From positions 1-64,000 of the forward strand of contig DASYAL010000074.1 of the NCBI GenBank assembly GCA_036501365.1: a DNA stretch of 64,000 nucleotides, in the 5' to 3' direction. Below, piece after piece: positions 27,649-35,851 of the stretch. Positions within the stretch are counted from its first letter, which is position 1. Every line of letters starts with the position of its first letter. This DNA is from CAIKMD01 sp036501365 (lineage in GTDB: Bacteria > Pseudomonadota > Alphaproteobacteria > ATCC43930 > CGMCC-115725). The position numbers and the translations under genes are program-made. The notes beneath the pieces are model-generated. The model was not told the origin of the DNA, did not search any database, and worked only from the letters and a program-made list of their open reading frames with translations.

Positions 27649-29124
27649 CTAAGGCTGGTTGGGCGCGGGATCGGCAGCGCTCGCTACGTCGCTGCGGTTC
27701 CACCAGCCGCCGCCGAGCGCCTGGAACAGCACCGCGGTATCGGCATAGCGGTTGGCCTGTGCGATCACGCGATTGACATGCGCCTGCTGGTAGGTGGTTT
27801 CAGCCTGGAGCAGGGTCGTGTAGTTGATCGCGCCGAGGCGGTACTGGTCGCGCGAGATCGCGAGATTGTCGTTCGCAGAGCGCTCGGCCGCGACCTCCGC
27901 CGCCAACGCGTCGGCGTCCGACTGCAGCGCGCGCAGCGCGTCGGCGACGTTCTGGAAGGCGGTGATCAACGTGTTGCGATATTGCGCCTGCGACGCGTCG
28001 AACGCCGCCACCGCGGCCTTCTCCTGATGGAAGAGCTGCCCGCCGCGGAAGATCGGCGTCGTCATGCCGGCGCCGAGGCTCCAGATGCCCGGCCCCGCCA
28101 GCAATTGGCCAATATCGAGCACCGTGTTGCCATAGGCGGCGTTGAGGGTGAATTGCGGCAACATGTTGCCGATGGCGACGCCGATCTGCGCGCTCGCCGA
28201 ATGGAGCTGCGCCTGCGCCGCCTGGATATCGGGACGCTGCTCGATGAGCTTCGAGGGCAGGCTCACCGGCAAATCTTCCGGCAGCTGCAGAGCGGCAAGA
28301 TCGAAGGTCTGGCCGACTTCTTGGCTGGGGTAGCGGCCGGCGAGCGCGGTCAACTGATTGCGCTGCTGCGCCAGCTGCTTTTGCAGATTGGGCAAGGTCG
28401 CCTCGGTGGCGTTGAGCGTCGCCTGCTGCGCCAGCACCGCGGAGCGCGCCGCGCCGCCGAGGGCGAACTGCTTTTGCAGCACGTCGAGCTGCTGCCGCTG
28501 CGCGGTGATGATGTCCTGGGTCGCCGCGATCTGGGCGCGGAGCGAGGCTTCCTGGATCGCCGCGGCGACCACATTCGAGGTGATGGTCAGATAGGCGGCT
28601 TCGAGCTCGTAACGCTGATAATCCTGTTGCGCCTCGGTCGATTCAAGCTGCCGGCGCTCGCCGCCGAAGAAATCGAAGCCATAGCTGACGCTGACCGAGC
28701 CGGTGCTGAGGGTGAAGATCGAGCTCTGCTTCGGGTTACCGAATTCCGCGCCGGAGATCTTCTCCCGCGTCGAGGAGAAATCGCCGCTGATGCCGGGAAG
28801 GAACACGCCCTTCTCCGCGGCGACATTCTCTTGCGCCTCGCGCAGCGTCGCTTGCGCCGCGTCGAGCGTCGGGTTGGCCTTGAGCGCTTCGGCGATGAGT
28901 TGATTGAGAGGCTCGGAATGGAACAGCGTCCACCACTGGCCGGGGATGTCCTTGCCGTCGACAAAGCGCTGCGCCGCGCCGCCGGCGACATCGGTCGCGC
29001 TGGTCGCGCCCGGCTTCTCAGGCGTGTAGCCGGCATCGGCGGGGATCGCGGGCGGATGGAAATTGGGCCCGACCTCGCACGAGGCGAGCAGCAGCGCGGC
29101 CGCCGCCAGCAGGGGATAGCGCAT
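27649..29124 (-). CDS. NodT-family outer membrane factor lipoprotein
   Basis: 491 aa. The start is set at the ATG at 29124 because it gives a lipoprotein signal with lipobox L-L-A-S-C (Cys16). A longer frame upstream overlaps the regulator gene. The mature part has the OMF repeats, including R-P-D-I-Q-A-A-Q-A-Q-L and Y-P-S-Q-E-V-G-Q. It forms the outer membrane channel of this RND system, separate from the tolC at 9205. Its start lies 2 bp after the TetR stop, so it is cotranscribed with its own regulator. Confidence 0.95.
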   Translation of the reverse strand: MRYPLLAAAALLLASCEVGPNFHPPAIPADAGYTPEKPGATSATDVAGGAAQRFVDGKDIPGQWWTLFHSEPLNQLIAEALKANPTLDAAQATLREAQENVAAEKGVFLPGISGDFSSTREKISGAEFGNPKQSSIFTLSTGSVSVSYGFDFFGGERRQLESTEAQQDYQRYELEAAYLTITSNVVAAAIQEASLRAQIAATQDIITAQRQQLDVLQKQFALGGAARSAVLAQQATLNATEATLPNLQKQLAQQRNQLTALAGRYPSQEVGQTFDLAALQLPEDLPVSLPSKLIEQRPDIQAAQAQLHSASAQIGVAIGNMLPQFTLNAAYGNTVLDIGQLLAGPGIWSLGAGMTTPIFRGGQLFHQEKAAVAAFDASQAQYRNTLITAFQNVADALRALQSDADALAAEVAAERSANDNLAISRDQYRLGAINYTTLLQAETTYQQAHVNRVIAQANRYADTAVLFQALGGGWWNRSDVASAADPAPNQP

Positions 29125-29126
29125 CG

Positions 29127-29831
29127 TCACAACGTTTTCTCGATCGCCGCGCGCAGGATCGCCTCGGTCTGCTCGCGCAGCGTCGCCTGCAGCTGGTGCA
29201 GCCGCGTCTCGTTGATCTCGCCCCAGCCCAGGGCCGGGCAGCCGCACATCTTGGTGCCCTTGTTCTTGAACATCAGCGTCTGGCCGAAGATCATGAAGGT
29301 GCGGATCTTTACCTCCTCGTCGCTCTCGGCACGGCCAAGGAGCCGCGCGACGATGGCGATCGCCGGCCCAAACGCCATCCGCAGCACCGCTTGCTGCAGC
29401 GCATCGAGCGCCTCGGCGTTCTCGATCTCGGCGCGGGCAATCATGAGCGCCGCCGCCTCCGGAATGCCGCGGCAGGTGACGAGGTCGACGAAGCCGTCGA
29501 GCATCTCGAGCAGCAACGCCGTCAGCTCGTGCGGCGAAGGCGCGCCGGCGAGCGCGGCGGCGATCCGCTGCGCGACCGGCTCGAGCCGCGCCTCGACGAG
29601 ACCGGCGATATGGCCGATGACGGCGCGGTAAAGCCCTTCTTTGCTGCCGAAATAGTATTGGATCGCCGGGGAATTAACGCCGGCATGTCCGGCAAGCGAG
29701 CGCGTGCTCGCGCCCTCGTAGCCTTCTTCCGCGAAGACCTCGATGGCCGCAAGCAGGATGCGCCTTGCGGTATCTTCGCCGCGCCCGTGGCTGATCGGGC
29801 GGTAATGCAAGCTGACGGGATGCACTGCCAT
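29127..29831 (-). CDS. TetR/AcrR family regulator, CecR-like (DUF1956)
   Basis: 234 aa. The N-terminal HTH (about 22-65) reads A-R-R-I-L-L-A-A-I-E-V-F-A-E-E-G-Y then I-Q-Y-Y-F-G-S-K-E. The C-terminal part matches the CerR/DUF1956 ligand domain as in E. coli CecR (YbiH), which represses efflux genes. It is the first gene of the efflux operon and so likely autorepresses and represses the pump until an inducer binds. An imperfect palindrome 33-44 bp upstream of the start is a plausible operator. Confidence 0.92.
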   Translation of the reverse strand: MAVHPVSLHYRPISHGRGEDTARRILLAAIEVFAEEGYEGASTRSLAGHAGVNSPAIQYYFGSKEGLYRAVIGHIAGLVEARLEPVAQRIAAALAGAPSPHELTALLLEMLDGFVDLVTCRGIPEAAALMIARAEIENAEALDALQQAVLRMAFGPAIAIVARLLGRAESDEEVKIRTFMIFGQTLMFKNKGTKMCGCPALGWGEINETRLHQLQATLREQTEAILRAAIEKTL

Positions 29832-29863
29832 GAGGGGAATCTTCTATGGTGCAGCGCACTATA

Positions 29864-29875
29864 TATCAAATGATA
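29864..29875. promoter_or_regulatory. Candidate TetR operator upstream of efflux operon
   Basis: TATCA-AA-TGATA, a perfect 5-bp inverted repeat with 2-bp centre, lies in the most AT-rich stretch of the neighbourhood (about 29858-29900) and 33 bp before the regulator's start. It could overlap the leftward promoter. The metC gene leaves rightward from the same 161-bp gap. Confidence 0.4.
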
Positions 29876-29992
29876 ATATCACTTGCTATGAACAAATGAT
29901 CGGGCAGTTATGTCGCTTTCGCCGCCGTGGGCCGCCCGGCAAGATGGCCGATCGGTGAAAAGCCCAATCTGTGAAGAGCAAGGCAAACCGCG

Positions 29993-31174
29993 ATGCGCAG
30001 CAAGTCGAAGAAGCCCGACACCCTCCTCACCCATGCCGGGCGGGCGCCGGAGAAGAATTTTGGCGTCGTCAACCCGCCGGTCTACCACGCCTCCACCATT
30101 CTCTTTCCGACCGTCGCGGAATACGAGGCCTCCGGCCGCAACCGCTACAATCAGCTGACCTATGGCCGCCACGGCTCGCCGACGAGCTTCGCGCTCGAAG
30201 AGGCGATCGCGGCGATCGAAGGCGGGCATCGCGCGGTGGCCTTCTGCTCCGGCGCCGCGGCATGCTTTGCCTCGATCCTCGCCTTCGTCAAAGCCGGCGA
30301 TCACATCCTGATGGTCGATTCGGTCTACGGGCCGGTACGCGCCTTCTGCACCGGCTTCCTCAAGCGCTTCGGCGTCGAGACAACGTTCTACGATCCGCTG
30401 ATCGGCGCCGGCATCGCCGCGCTGATCTGCGCCAACACCGTGCTCGTCTATCTCGAAAGTCCCGGCTCGCTGACCTTCGAGGTGCAGGACGTGCCGGCGA
30501 TCGTCGCCGCCGCGAAGTCGCGCGGCCTCAAGACCCTGCTCGACAATACCTGGGCGGCGCCGCTGTTCCTGAAGCCGCTCGCGCTCGGCGTCGATGTCGA
30601 CATCATCTCGGCAACAAAGTATATCGTCGGACATAGCGATGCGATGATGGGACTCGCGGTGTGTACGGAGCAGAGCTTTTTGCCGGTGCGCAATGCCGCG
30701 ACCGATATGGGCAACCACGCCGCCCCTGACGATTGCTACTTGGCGCTGCGCGGCTTGCGCAGCGCCGGCGTGCGGCTGCGCCAGCATCAGCAGCAGGGTC
30801 TCGCCCTCGCGAATTATCTGAAGCAGCGGCCCGAGGTCGAGCGCGTGATGCATCCGGCACTGCCCGACGATCCCGGCCACGCCCTCTGGCAACGCGACTT
30901 CACCGGCGCCAGCGGACTCTTCGGCGTCGCGCTGAAGCGCGGCACGTCCGCGACGGCGATCGCGGCGATGCTCGACGGGCTCGAGCTTTACGGCATGGGC
31001 GCGAGCTGGGGCGGCTTCGAGAGCCTGGTACTGCCGACCCATCCCGAGCGCTTGCGCACCACCGCGCCCTGGGATAGCGGGCCCTGTCTGCGCTTCCATG
31101 CCGGGCTCGAGGATATCGGCGACCTCATCGCCGATCTCGACCGCGGCTTCGAGCGCCTGAACGCAGCGACATGA
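29993..31174 (+). CDS. metC: Cystathionine beta-lyase
   Basis: 393 aa Cys/Met-metabolism PLP enzyme that splits cystathionine to homocysteine, pyruvate and ammonia. The PLP lysine is K209 in S-A-T-K-Y-I-V-G-H-S-D, and Y-G-R-H-G-S-P-T near 56 and L-D-N-T-W-A-A-P near 183 fit the MetC branch of alpha- and gammaproteobacteria. The W-G-G-F-E-S-L near residue 340 is also typical. It is divergent from the TetR efflux operon. No SAM riboswitch was recognised in the 161-bp leader. Confidence 0.92.
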   Translation: MRSKSKKPDTLLTHAGRAPEKNFGVVNPPVYHASTILFPTVAEYEASGRNRYNQLTYGRHGSPTSFALEEAIAAIEGGHRAVAFCSGAAACFASILAFVKAGDHILMVDSVYGPVRAFCTGFLKRFGVETTFYDPLIGAGIAALICANTVLVYLESPGSLTFEVQDVPAIVAAAKSRGLKTLLDNTWAAPLFLKPLALGVDVDIISATKYIVGHSDAMMGLAVCTEQSFLPVRNAATDMGNHAAPDDCYLALRGLRSAGVRLRQHQQQGLALANYLKQRPEVERVMHPALPDDPGHALWQRDFTGASGLFGVALKRGTSATAIAAMLDGLELYGMGASWGGFESLVLPTHPERLRTTAPWDSGPCLRFHAGLEDIGDLIADLDRGFERLNAAT

Positions 31175-31191
31175 AGCTGACATTCTCTCAT

Positions 31192-31269
31192 CGTCGTTCC
31201 CGCGAAAGCGGGAACCCAGGGCAAGCAAGGTGCCGCTGCCCTGGATTTCCGGCTTCCGCCGGAATGACG
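31192..31269. repeat. Dispersed palindromic repeat, family C, copy 1
   Basis: It begins CGTCGTTCCCGCGAAAGCGG and ends GCTTCCGCCGGAATGACG, the common CGTCATTCC(C)GCG palindrome seen across many proteobacterial genomes. The arms CCCAGGGCA and TGCCCTGG pair internally. It lies between metC and modB, ending 23 bp before the modB start. The second copy is at 43445. Confidence 0.8.
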
Positions 31270-31291
31270 AGCTAAAGACATCGTGCCGTAA

Positions 31292-31984
31292 GTGCTCACG
31301 CCGCTCGAAATCGAAGCGCTACAGCTCAGCCTGCTCGTCGGCGTCGTCAGCATCATCGGTGCCCTGCCCTTCGCGCTTGCTTGCGCGTGGCTGCTGGCGC
31401 GGCGCGATTTCTGGGGCAAGAGCCTGTTCGACGGCATCGTGCACCTGCCGCTGGTGCTGCCGCCGGTCGCGGTCGGCTTCGCGCTGCTGGTGCTGTTCGG
31501 GCGCAACGGCATCATCGGCGCACTTCTCTACAACACGCTCGGCATCACCTTCGCCTTCAACTGGAAAGGCGCGGCGCTCGCCTCGGCGGTGATGGCGTTT
31601 CCGCTGATGGTGCGCGCGATGCGCCTCTCGCTCGAAGCCGTCGATCAGCGCTTGGAAGCGGCGGCGCGAACCCTGGGCGCCGGGCCGTGGCGCGCCTTCA
31701 TCACGGTCAGCCTGCCGCTCGCCGTGCCCGGCATTATTGCCGGCGCGATCCTCGGCTTTGCCCGCAGCGTCGGCGAATTCGGCGCCACCATCACCTTCGT
31801 CTCGAACATCCCGGGCGAGACGCGCACGCTGCCGGTCGCCCTCTATACGCTGACGCAGATTCCCGGCAGCGATCTGCCGGCCTGGCGGCTCGCGGGGCTA
31901 TCGGTGGCGCTGGCGCTCGCCGCGCTGACCCTCTCGGAGATGTTCGCGCGCCGGCTCGGGCGGCGCTTGAGGGGGCAGGATTGA
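31292..31984 (+). CDS. modB: Molybdate ABC transporter permease
   Basis: 230 aa, five to six membrane helices. The loop G-A-G-P-W-R-A-F-I-T-V-S-L-P-L-A is the EAA motif, and S-V-G-E-F-G-A-T-I-T-F is the ModB/CysT signature. Its start is GTG at 31292. The last codon overlaps the TTG start of modC (TTGA). No modA lies upstream, where a normal operon would have it; a family C repeat is there instead. Molybdate or tungstate import is the expected role. Confidence 0.93.
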   Translation: MLTPLEIEALQLSLLVGVVSIIGALPFALACAWLLARRDFWGKSLFDGIVHLPLVLPPVAVGFALLVLFGRNGIIGALLYNTLGITFAFNWKGAALASAVMAFPLMVRAMRLSLEAVDQRLEAAARTLGAGPWRAFITVSLPLAVPGIIAGAILGFARSVGEFGATITFVSNIPGETRTLPVALYTLTQIPGSDLPAWRLAGLSVALALAALTLSEMFARRLGRRLRGQD

Positions 31985-33108
31985 TCGAGATCGCGATCGA
32001 GAAGCGGCTCGCCGATTTCACGCTCGACGCGCGGCTCGAGGCGCCGGATTCCGGCATCACCGCGCTGTTCGGCCGCTCCGGCGTCGGCAAGACGACGATC
32101 ATCAACGCCCTCGCCGGCCTTATCCGGCCCGATCGCGGCCGCATCGTTCTCGGCGGCGATACCATCTTCGATTCCGCACGCGGCATCAATCTGCCGCCCG
32201 AGCGCCGGCGCCTCGGCTATGTGTTTCAGGAAGGCCGGCTGTTCCCGCATTACACGGTGCGCGGCAACCTGCTCTATGGCGCCAACCGCGACCGGCGGGG
32301 CGAGGACGGGCCGAGTTTCGACGCGGTGGTCGATCTCCTCGGCATCAAAAGCCTGCTCGAGCGCCGGCCGGCCGATCTCTCGGGCGGCGAGAAGCAGCGC
32401 GTCGCCATCGGCCGCGCACTCTTGGCGCGCCCGCGCCTTCTGTTGATGGACGAGCCGCTCGCCTCGCTCGACGCGCCGCGCAAGGGCGAGATCCTGCCCT
32501 TCATCGAGCGGCTGCGCGACGAGCTCAAGCTGCCGGTGTTCTACGTCTCGCATGAGATGGAAGAGATCATCCGCCTCGCCGATCTCCTGGTGATCCTCGA
32601 TGCCGGCAAGGTCGCGGCCTCCGGGAGCGTCGAAGAACTGACCAGCCGCCTCGATCTCTGGCCCTTGACCGGGCGCTACGAGGCCGGATCGGTGATCCGC
32701 ACCGTGCTGCGCGGCCACGACACGACCTTCGGCTTGAGCGAGCTCGCCTTTTCGGGCGGGCGCTTGCGCGTCGCGCGGGTGGCGCTGCCTCTAGGAACGC
32801 CGATCCGCGTGCGCATCCGCGCACGCGACGTCGTTCTCGCCACCGAGCGGCCGGCGCATCTCTCGATCCGCAACACCTTCGCCGGCAAGGTCGTCGAACT
32901 GGCGCCGCCGCGCGGGCCGCTGGTCGATCTGAAGCTCGATATCGGCACCGATACCGAGCCGGTGATGCTCTGGGCGCGGATCACGCAGCGCGCGCTGCAG
33001 GAGCTGCAGCTCGCGCCCGGCAAGCCGGTGGTGGCGCTGGTGAAGACAGTCGCGCTCGACCGCCATTCCTGGGGCCGCTACGAGAACGGCGAGGCGGAAA
33101 CGGCGTAG
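31981..33108 (+). CDS. modC: Molybdate ABC transporter ATP-binding protein with TOBE domain
   Basis: 375 aa. Walker A G-R-S-G-V-G-K-T-T is at 31-39, signature L-S-G-G-E-K-Q-R near 131, Walker B L-L-M-D-E-P near 153. The C-terminal 70 residues form a TOBE/Mop oxyanion-binding domain (S-I-R-N-T-F-A-G-K-V near 299). I place the start at TTG 31981, which overlaps the modB stop by 4 bp; the open frame continues upstream but that part overlaps modB coding sequence. It powers molybdate import with ModB. Confidence 0.92.
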   Translation: MIEIAIEKRLADFTLDARLEAPDSGITALFGRSGVGKTTIINALAGLIRPDRGRIVLGGDTIFDSARGINLPPERRRLGYVFQEGRLFPHYTVRGNLLYGANRDRRGEDGPSFDAVVDLLGIKSLLERRPADLSGGEKQRVAIGRALLARPRLLLMDEPLASLDAPRKGEILPFIERLRDELKLPVFYVSHEMEEIIRLADLLVILDAGKVAASGSVEELTSRLDLWPLTGRYEAGSVIRTVLRGHDTTFGLSELAFSGGRLRVARVALPLGTPIRVRIRARDVVLATERPAHLSIRNTFAGKVVELAPPRGPLVDLKLDIGTDTEPVMLWARITQRALQELQLAPGKPVVALVKTVALDRHSWGRYENGEAETA

Positions 33109-33112
33109 CGGG

Positions 33113-33148
33113 GGATTTGATGCTGGCTCCGAAGCCAATCTCAAATCC
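33113..33148 (+). terminator. Nested hairpin after modC
   Basis: GGATTTGA pairs with TCAAATCC, and inside it TGGCT pairs with AGCCA around CCGA, giving a 36-nt two-part stem starting 5 bp after the modC stop. No T-run follows, so it may be a weak or Rho-assisted terminator or a 3' stabiliser. Confidence 0.45.
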
Positions 33149-33205
33149 AAAGCTCCACTAAAACCTTCCGCAAACGGGACGCGAATGTTGGAATCAGACC
33201 GCCAG

Positions 33206-34435
33206 CTACTCGGCGGCGTTGCGCGAAGCGAGGCGCTTGATCTTGGTCTCGCTCAGCACCGGCTCGAGATTGAAGAAGCGCTTGGCGTTGCCGCCGAGAA
33301 TGTTGCGCTTGGCCGGCTCGCCGAGGAACGGCAGATCGTAGATCGTCGACGGCAAGTCCATATCCCAATGCGGATAGTCTGAGGCGTACATCAGCTGCGT
33401 CTCGGCATTGATCATCTTGAAGGTGAGCTCGAGCGCCTCGCGGTTCCCCACCATCTCCATCGGCTGGCTCGAATAGAACATCTCGCGCATATAGTCCGAG
33501 GGCCGGCGCTTGAGCAGCGGCACTTCCGACGAGCGCATCATCCATTCGTTGTCGAGGCGCTGCATCAGGAACGGGATCCAGGCGAGACCGCTTTCGACCC
33601 AGGCGACTTTGAGCTTGGGGAAGCGCTCCGGCATCCCGTTCACCAGCCAGTTGGTGCAGTGAAGAATGTTGAACCACGAGAAGCCGAGCGCGTGCACGGC
33701 GAGGAAGCGATTGCAGAGCGCGATGCTCTGATCCTCGCCCCAAGCGAAAGCGCCGTGGAAGACGAGCGGCAGGCCCATCTCTTCGATCAGCGCGTAGCTC
33801 TTCACATAGGCGTTGTCGTAGACCGCTTTGTAATGCGGCGCGACGATGGTGAAGCCGATGACGCCTTTCTTGCCGCCGAAATCCTTGACGACCTGATAGG
33901 TCGCCTCGGGATCGTTGAGCGGCAGGTAGAGCGAGGAGCGGATGCGCGGCTCTTGCGCCAGCACCTCCTCGCACAGCCAACGGTTATAGGCGCGCGCCAG
34001 CGCGACCTCGACTTCCTTGCGCGGCGTCAGGCCGAGGCTGAGCATCGGCGTCGGGAAAAGGCACACCACGTCGATGCCGATCGCGTCCATCCACTTCTTG
34101 GTCAGGGCGATGTCACGCAGCTGGCTCGACGGCGTCTTTTCCTTGCGCCGGCCGGGATAGCGCGTGACGCGCCCCATCAGCTCCTGATAGCCGCCGCGCG
34201 AGCTGGCGATGCCGCCGCCGCCCATGCCCTGGTACTTGGCCTGGTCGCGCATCACCGGATCTTCGATGTATTCGCAAATCTTGGCGTACGAGCCGGTCTC
34301 GTAGTGATGACCGTCCACGTCGCAGACGAAGAAATCCTCGTAGCGGCGCTGGATCGCCTGCTGGGTCGCGTGCTCCAGCATGGTGGTCGTGTCGAATTCC
34401 TCGACCGACAGATCGCGGAAGGTGGTGCTGTCCAT
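33206..34435 (-). CDS. ACMSD-like amidohydrolase, paralogue 2
   Basis: 409 aa amidohydrolase_2 (TIM barrel) family, which includes ACMS decarboxylase and gamma-resorcylate decarboxylase. Likely metal or active-site residues are D39-x-D41-x-H43 with E46, an F-H-G in strand 5 (about residue 228), and Y-A-S-D-Y-P-H-W-D near 365. It is a tandem paralogue of the gene at 34549; ends and the H-A-L-G-F-S-W-F-N-I-L-H-C block are nearly identical, while residues 70-100 and 200-240 differ strongly. The predicted activity is hydrolysis or decarboxylation of a cyclic or aromatic acid; the substrate is unknown. Confidence 0.82.
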   Translation of the reverse strand: MDSTTFRDLSVEEFDTTTMLEHATQQAIQRRYEDFFVCDVDGHHYETGSYAKICEYIEDPVMRDQAKYQGMGGGGIASSRGGYQELMGRVTRYPGRRKEKTPSSQLRDIALTKKWMDAIGIDVVCLFPTPMLSLGLTPRKEVEVALARAYNRWLCEEVLAQEPRIRSSLYLPLNDPEATYQVVKDFGGKKGVIGFTIVAPHYKAVYDNAYVKSYALIEEMGLPLVFHGAFAWGEDQSIALCNRFLAVHALGFSWFNILHCTNWLVNGMPERFPKLKVAWVESGLAWIPFLMQRLDNEWMMRSSEVPLLKRRPSDYMREMFYSSQPMEMVGNREALELTFKMINAETQLMYASDYPHWDMDLPSTIYDLPFLGEPAKRNILGGNAKRFFNLEPVLSETKIKRLASRNAAE

Positions 34436-34499
34436 GGCGTATCCCTCTAAGGATTTTCCGGGATTATAGGCGACGGGTCCGGATCAGTCCTATAGCAAA

Positions 34500-34528
34500 G
34501 CGGCCGGGCCCGCGCGGGGCCCGGCCGC
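34500..34528 (-). terminator. GC-rich hairpin between the amidohydrolase paralogues
   Basis: GCGGCCGGGCCC (34500-34511) and GGGCCCGGCCGC (34517-34528) form a perfect 12-bp stem with a GCGCG loop, 21 bp after the stop of the upstream paralogue in the direction of transcription. A short CTTT follows on the minus strand. It probably reduces read-through into the second paralogue. Confidence 0.55.
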
Positions 34529-34548
34529 CATACCGGAACGCCGGCTAA

Positions 34549-35775
34549 CTATTCCGCCGCTTGCCGCGCCGCGAGACGGCGCTGCTTCACCTCGGAGATC
34601 ACCGGCTCAAGGTTGAAGACGCGCCGGGCGTTGCCGCCGAGGATGTTGCGCTTGGCCTGCTCGGAGAGGAACGGCAGGTCGTAGATCGTCGAGGGCAGGT
34701 CCATGTCCCAATGCGGATAGTCCGAGGCATAGCAGAGCTGCGTCTCGGCGTTGATCATCTTGAAGGTCAACTCCAAGGCTTCGCGGTTGTTCACCATCTC
34801 CATCGGCTGCGTCGAGAAATACATCTCGCGCATGTAATCCGAGGGCTTGCGCTTGAGGAGCGGCACCTCGGAGGAGCGCATCATCCATTCGTTATCCAAG
34901 CGCTGCATTAGGAACGGGATCCAGGCGAGGCCGCTTTCGATCCAGATGATCTTGAGCTTGGGGAAACGCTCCGGCATCCCGTTCACCAGCCAGTTGGTGC
35001 AATGAAGGATGTTGAACCACGAGAAGCCGAGGGCATGCGCCGCCATGAAGCGATTGCACAGATTGAGGCTCTGGTCGCTCGCGCCGCCGAACTGGCTATG
35101 GAAGTTGAGCGGCATGCCGCGTTCTTCGACCGCGGCGTAGGTCTTCATATAGGCGTTGTCGTAAAGCGGCTTGTGCCGGGCGGTGCAGACCGTGAAGCCG
35201 ACCACGCCCTTGCGATCGCCGAAATCCTGGACCACCTTATAGGCCGCCTCGGGATCGTTCATCGGCAGATAGAGCGAGGAGCGGATGCGCGGCTCTGCAG
35301 CCAGCACCTCGTCGCAGAGCCAGCGGTTATAGGCGCGGGACAGCGCGACCTCGACATCGACCCGCGGCGTGAAGCCGAGCCCGAGCATCGGCGTCGGAAA
35401 GAGATTGAGCACGTCGATGCCGATCGAATCCATCCACTTTTTGGTCAGGACGATATCGCGGTTGATGCCGGGTGGCGTCTTTTCCCGGCGCCGGCCGGGA
35501 TAGCGCGTGACGCGCCCGCCGAGCGGCTGGTAATTGCCGCCGCCGGTGATGCCGGCGCCGCCGAAGCCCTGATACTTCGCCTGATCGCGCATCACCGGAT
35601 CTTCGATGTATTCGGCGATCGCTTTGAAGGATTCGGTCTCGTAATGATGGGCGTCGATGTCGCAGATGAAGAAATCCTCGTAGCGGCGCTGGATCGCCTG
35701 CTCGTTGGCGTGCTGCAGCAGCGTCGTGGTATCGAATTCTTCGACCGACAGGTCGCGGAAATTGATGCTATCCAT
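34549..35775 (-). CDS. ACMSD-like amidohydrolase, paralogue 1
   Basis: 408 aa, same family and length as the 33206 gene. The start at 35775 (ATG, preceded by AGGAGGAAACACC) is chosen because the two paralogues then align from the first residue (M-D-S-x-x-F-R-D-L-S-V-E-E-F-D-T-T-T). Metal-site candidates D39-x-D41-x-H43 (C-D-I-D-A-H-H) and Y-A-S-D-Y-P-H-W-D are kept. Strand 5 reads N-F-H-S-Q-F-G rather than V-F-H-G-A-F-A, so the pocket differs. It follows an orphan ABC receptor gene by 76 bp on the same strand, which suggests shared transcription. Confidence 0.82.
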   Translation of the reverse strand: MDSINFRDLSVEEFDTTTLLQHANEQAIQRRYEDFFICDIDAHHYETESFKAIAEYIEDPVMRDQAKYQGFGGAGITGGGNYQPLGGRVTRYPGRRREKTPPGINRDIVLTKKWMDSIGIDVLNLFPTPMLGLGFTPRVDVEVALSRAYNRWLCDEVLAAEPRIRSSLYLPMNDPEAAYKVVQDFGDRKGVVGFTVCTARHKPLYDNAYMKTYAAVEERGMPLNFHSQFGGASDQSLNLCNRFMAAHALGFSWFNILHCTNWLVNGMPERFPKLKIIWIESGLAWIPFLMQRLDNEWMMRSSEVPLLKRKPSDYMREMYFSTQPMEMVNNREALELTFKMINAETQLCYASDYPHWDMDLPSTIYDLPFLSEQAKRNILGGNARRVFNLEPVISEVKQRRLAARQAAE

Positions 35776-35851
35776 GGGTGTTTCCTCCTGGCAAAGCCGG
35801 GCTTTATTGATCATAGGCCATGCGGCAGGGCGATGAAATCCCTCCCACAGC

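Noticed and set aside
29832..29992. SAM riboswitch upstream of metC
   Set aside because: No SAM-II or other riboswitch core recognised; the gap is better explained by two divergent promoters and an operator.
31381..31980. Upstream extension of modC
   Set aside because: It overlaps modB in another frame; the ATPase domain starts at 31981.
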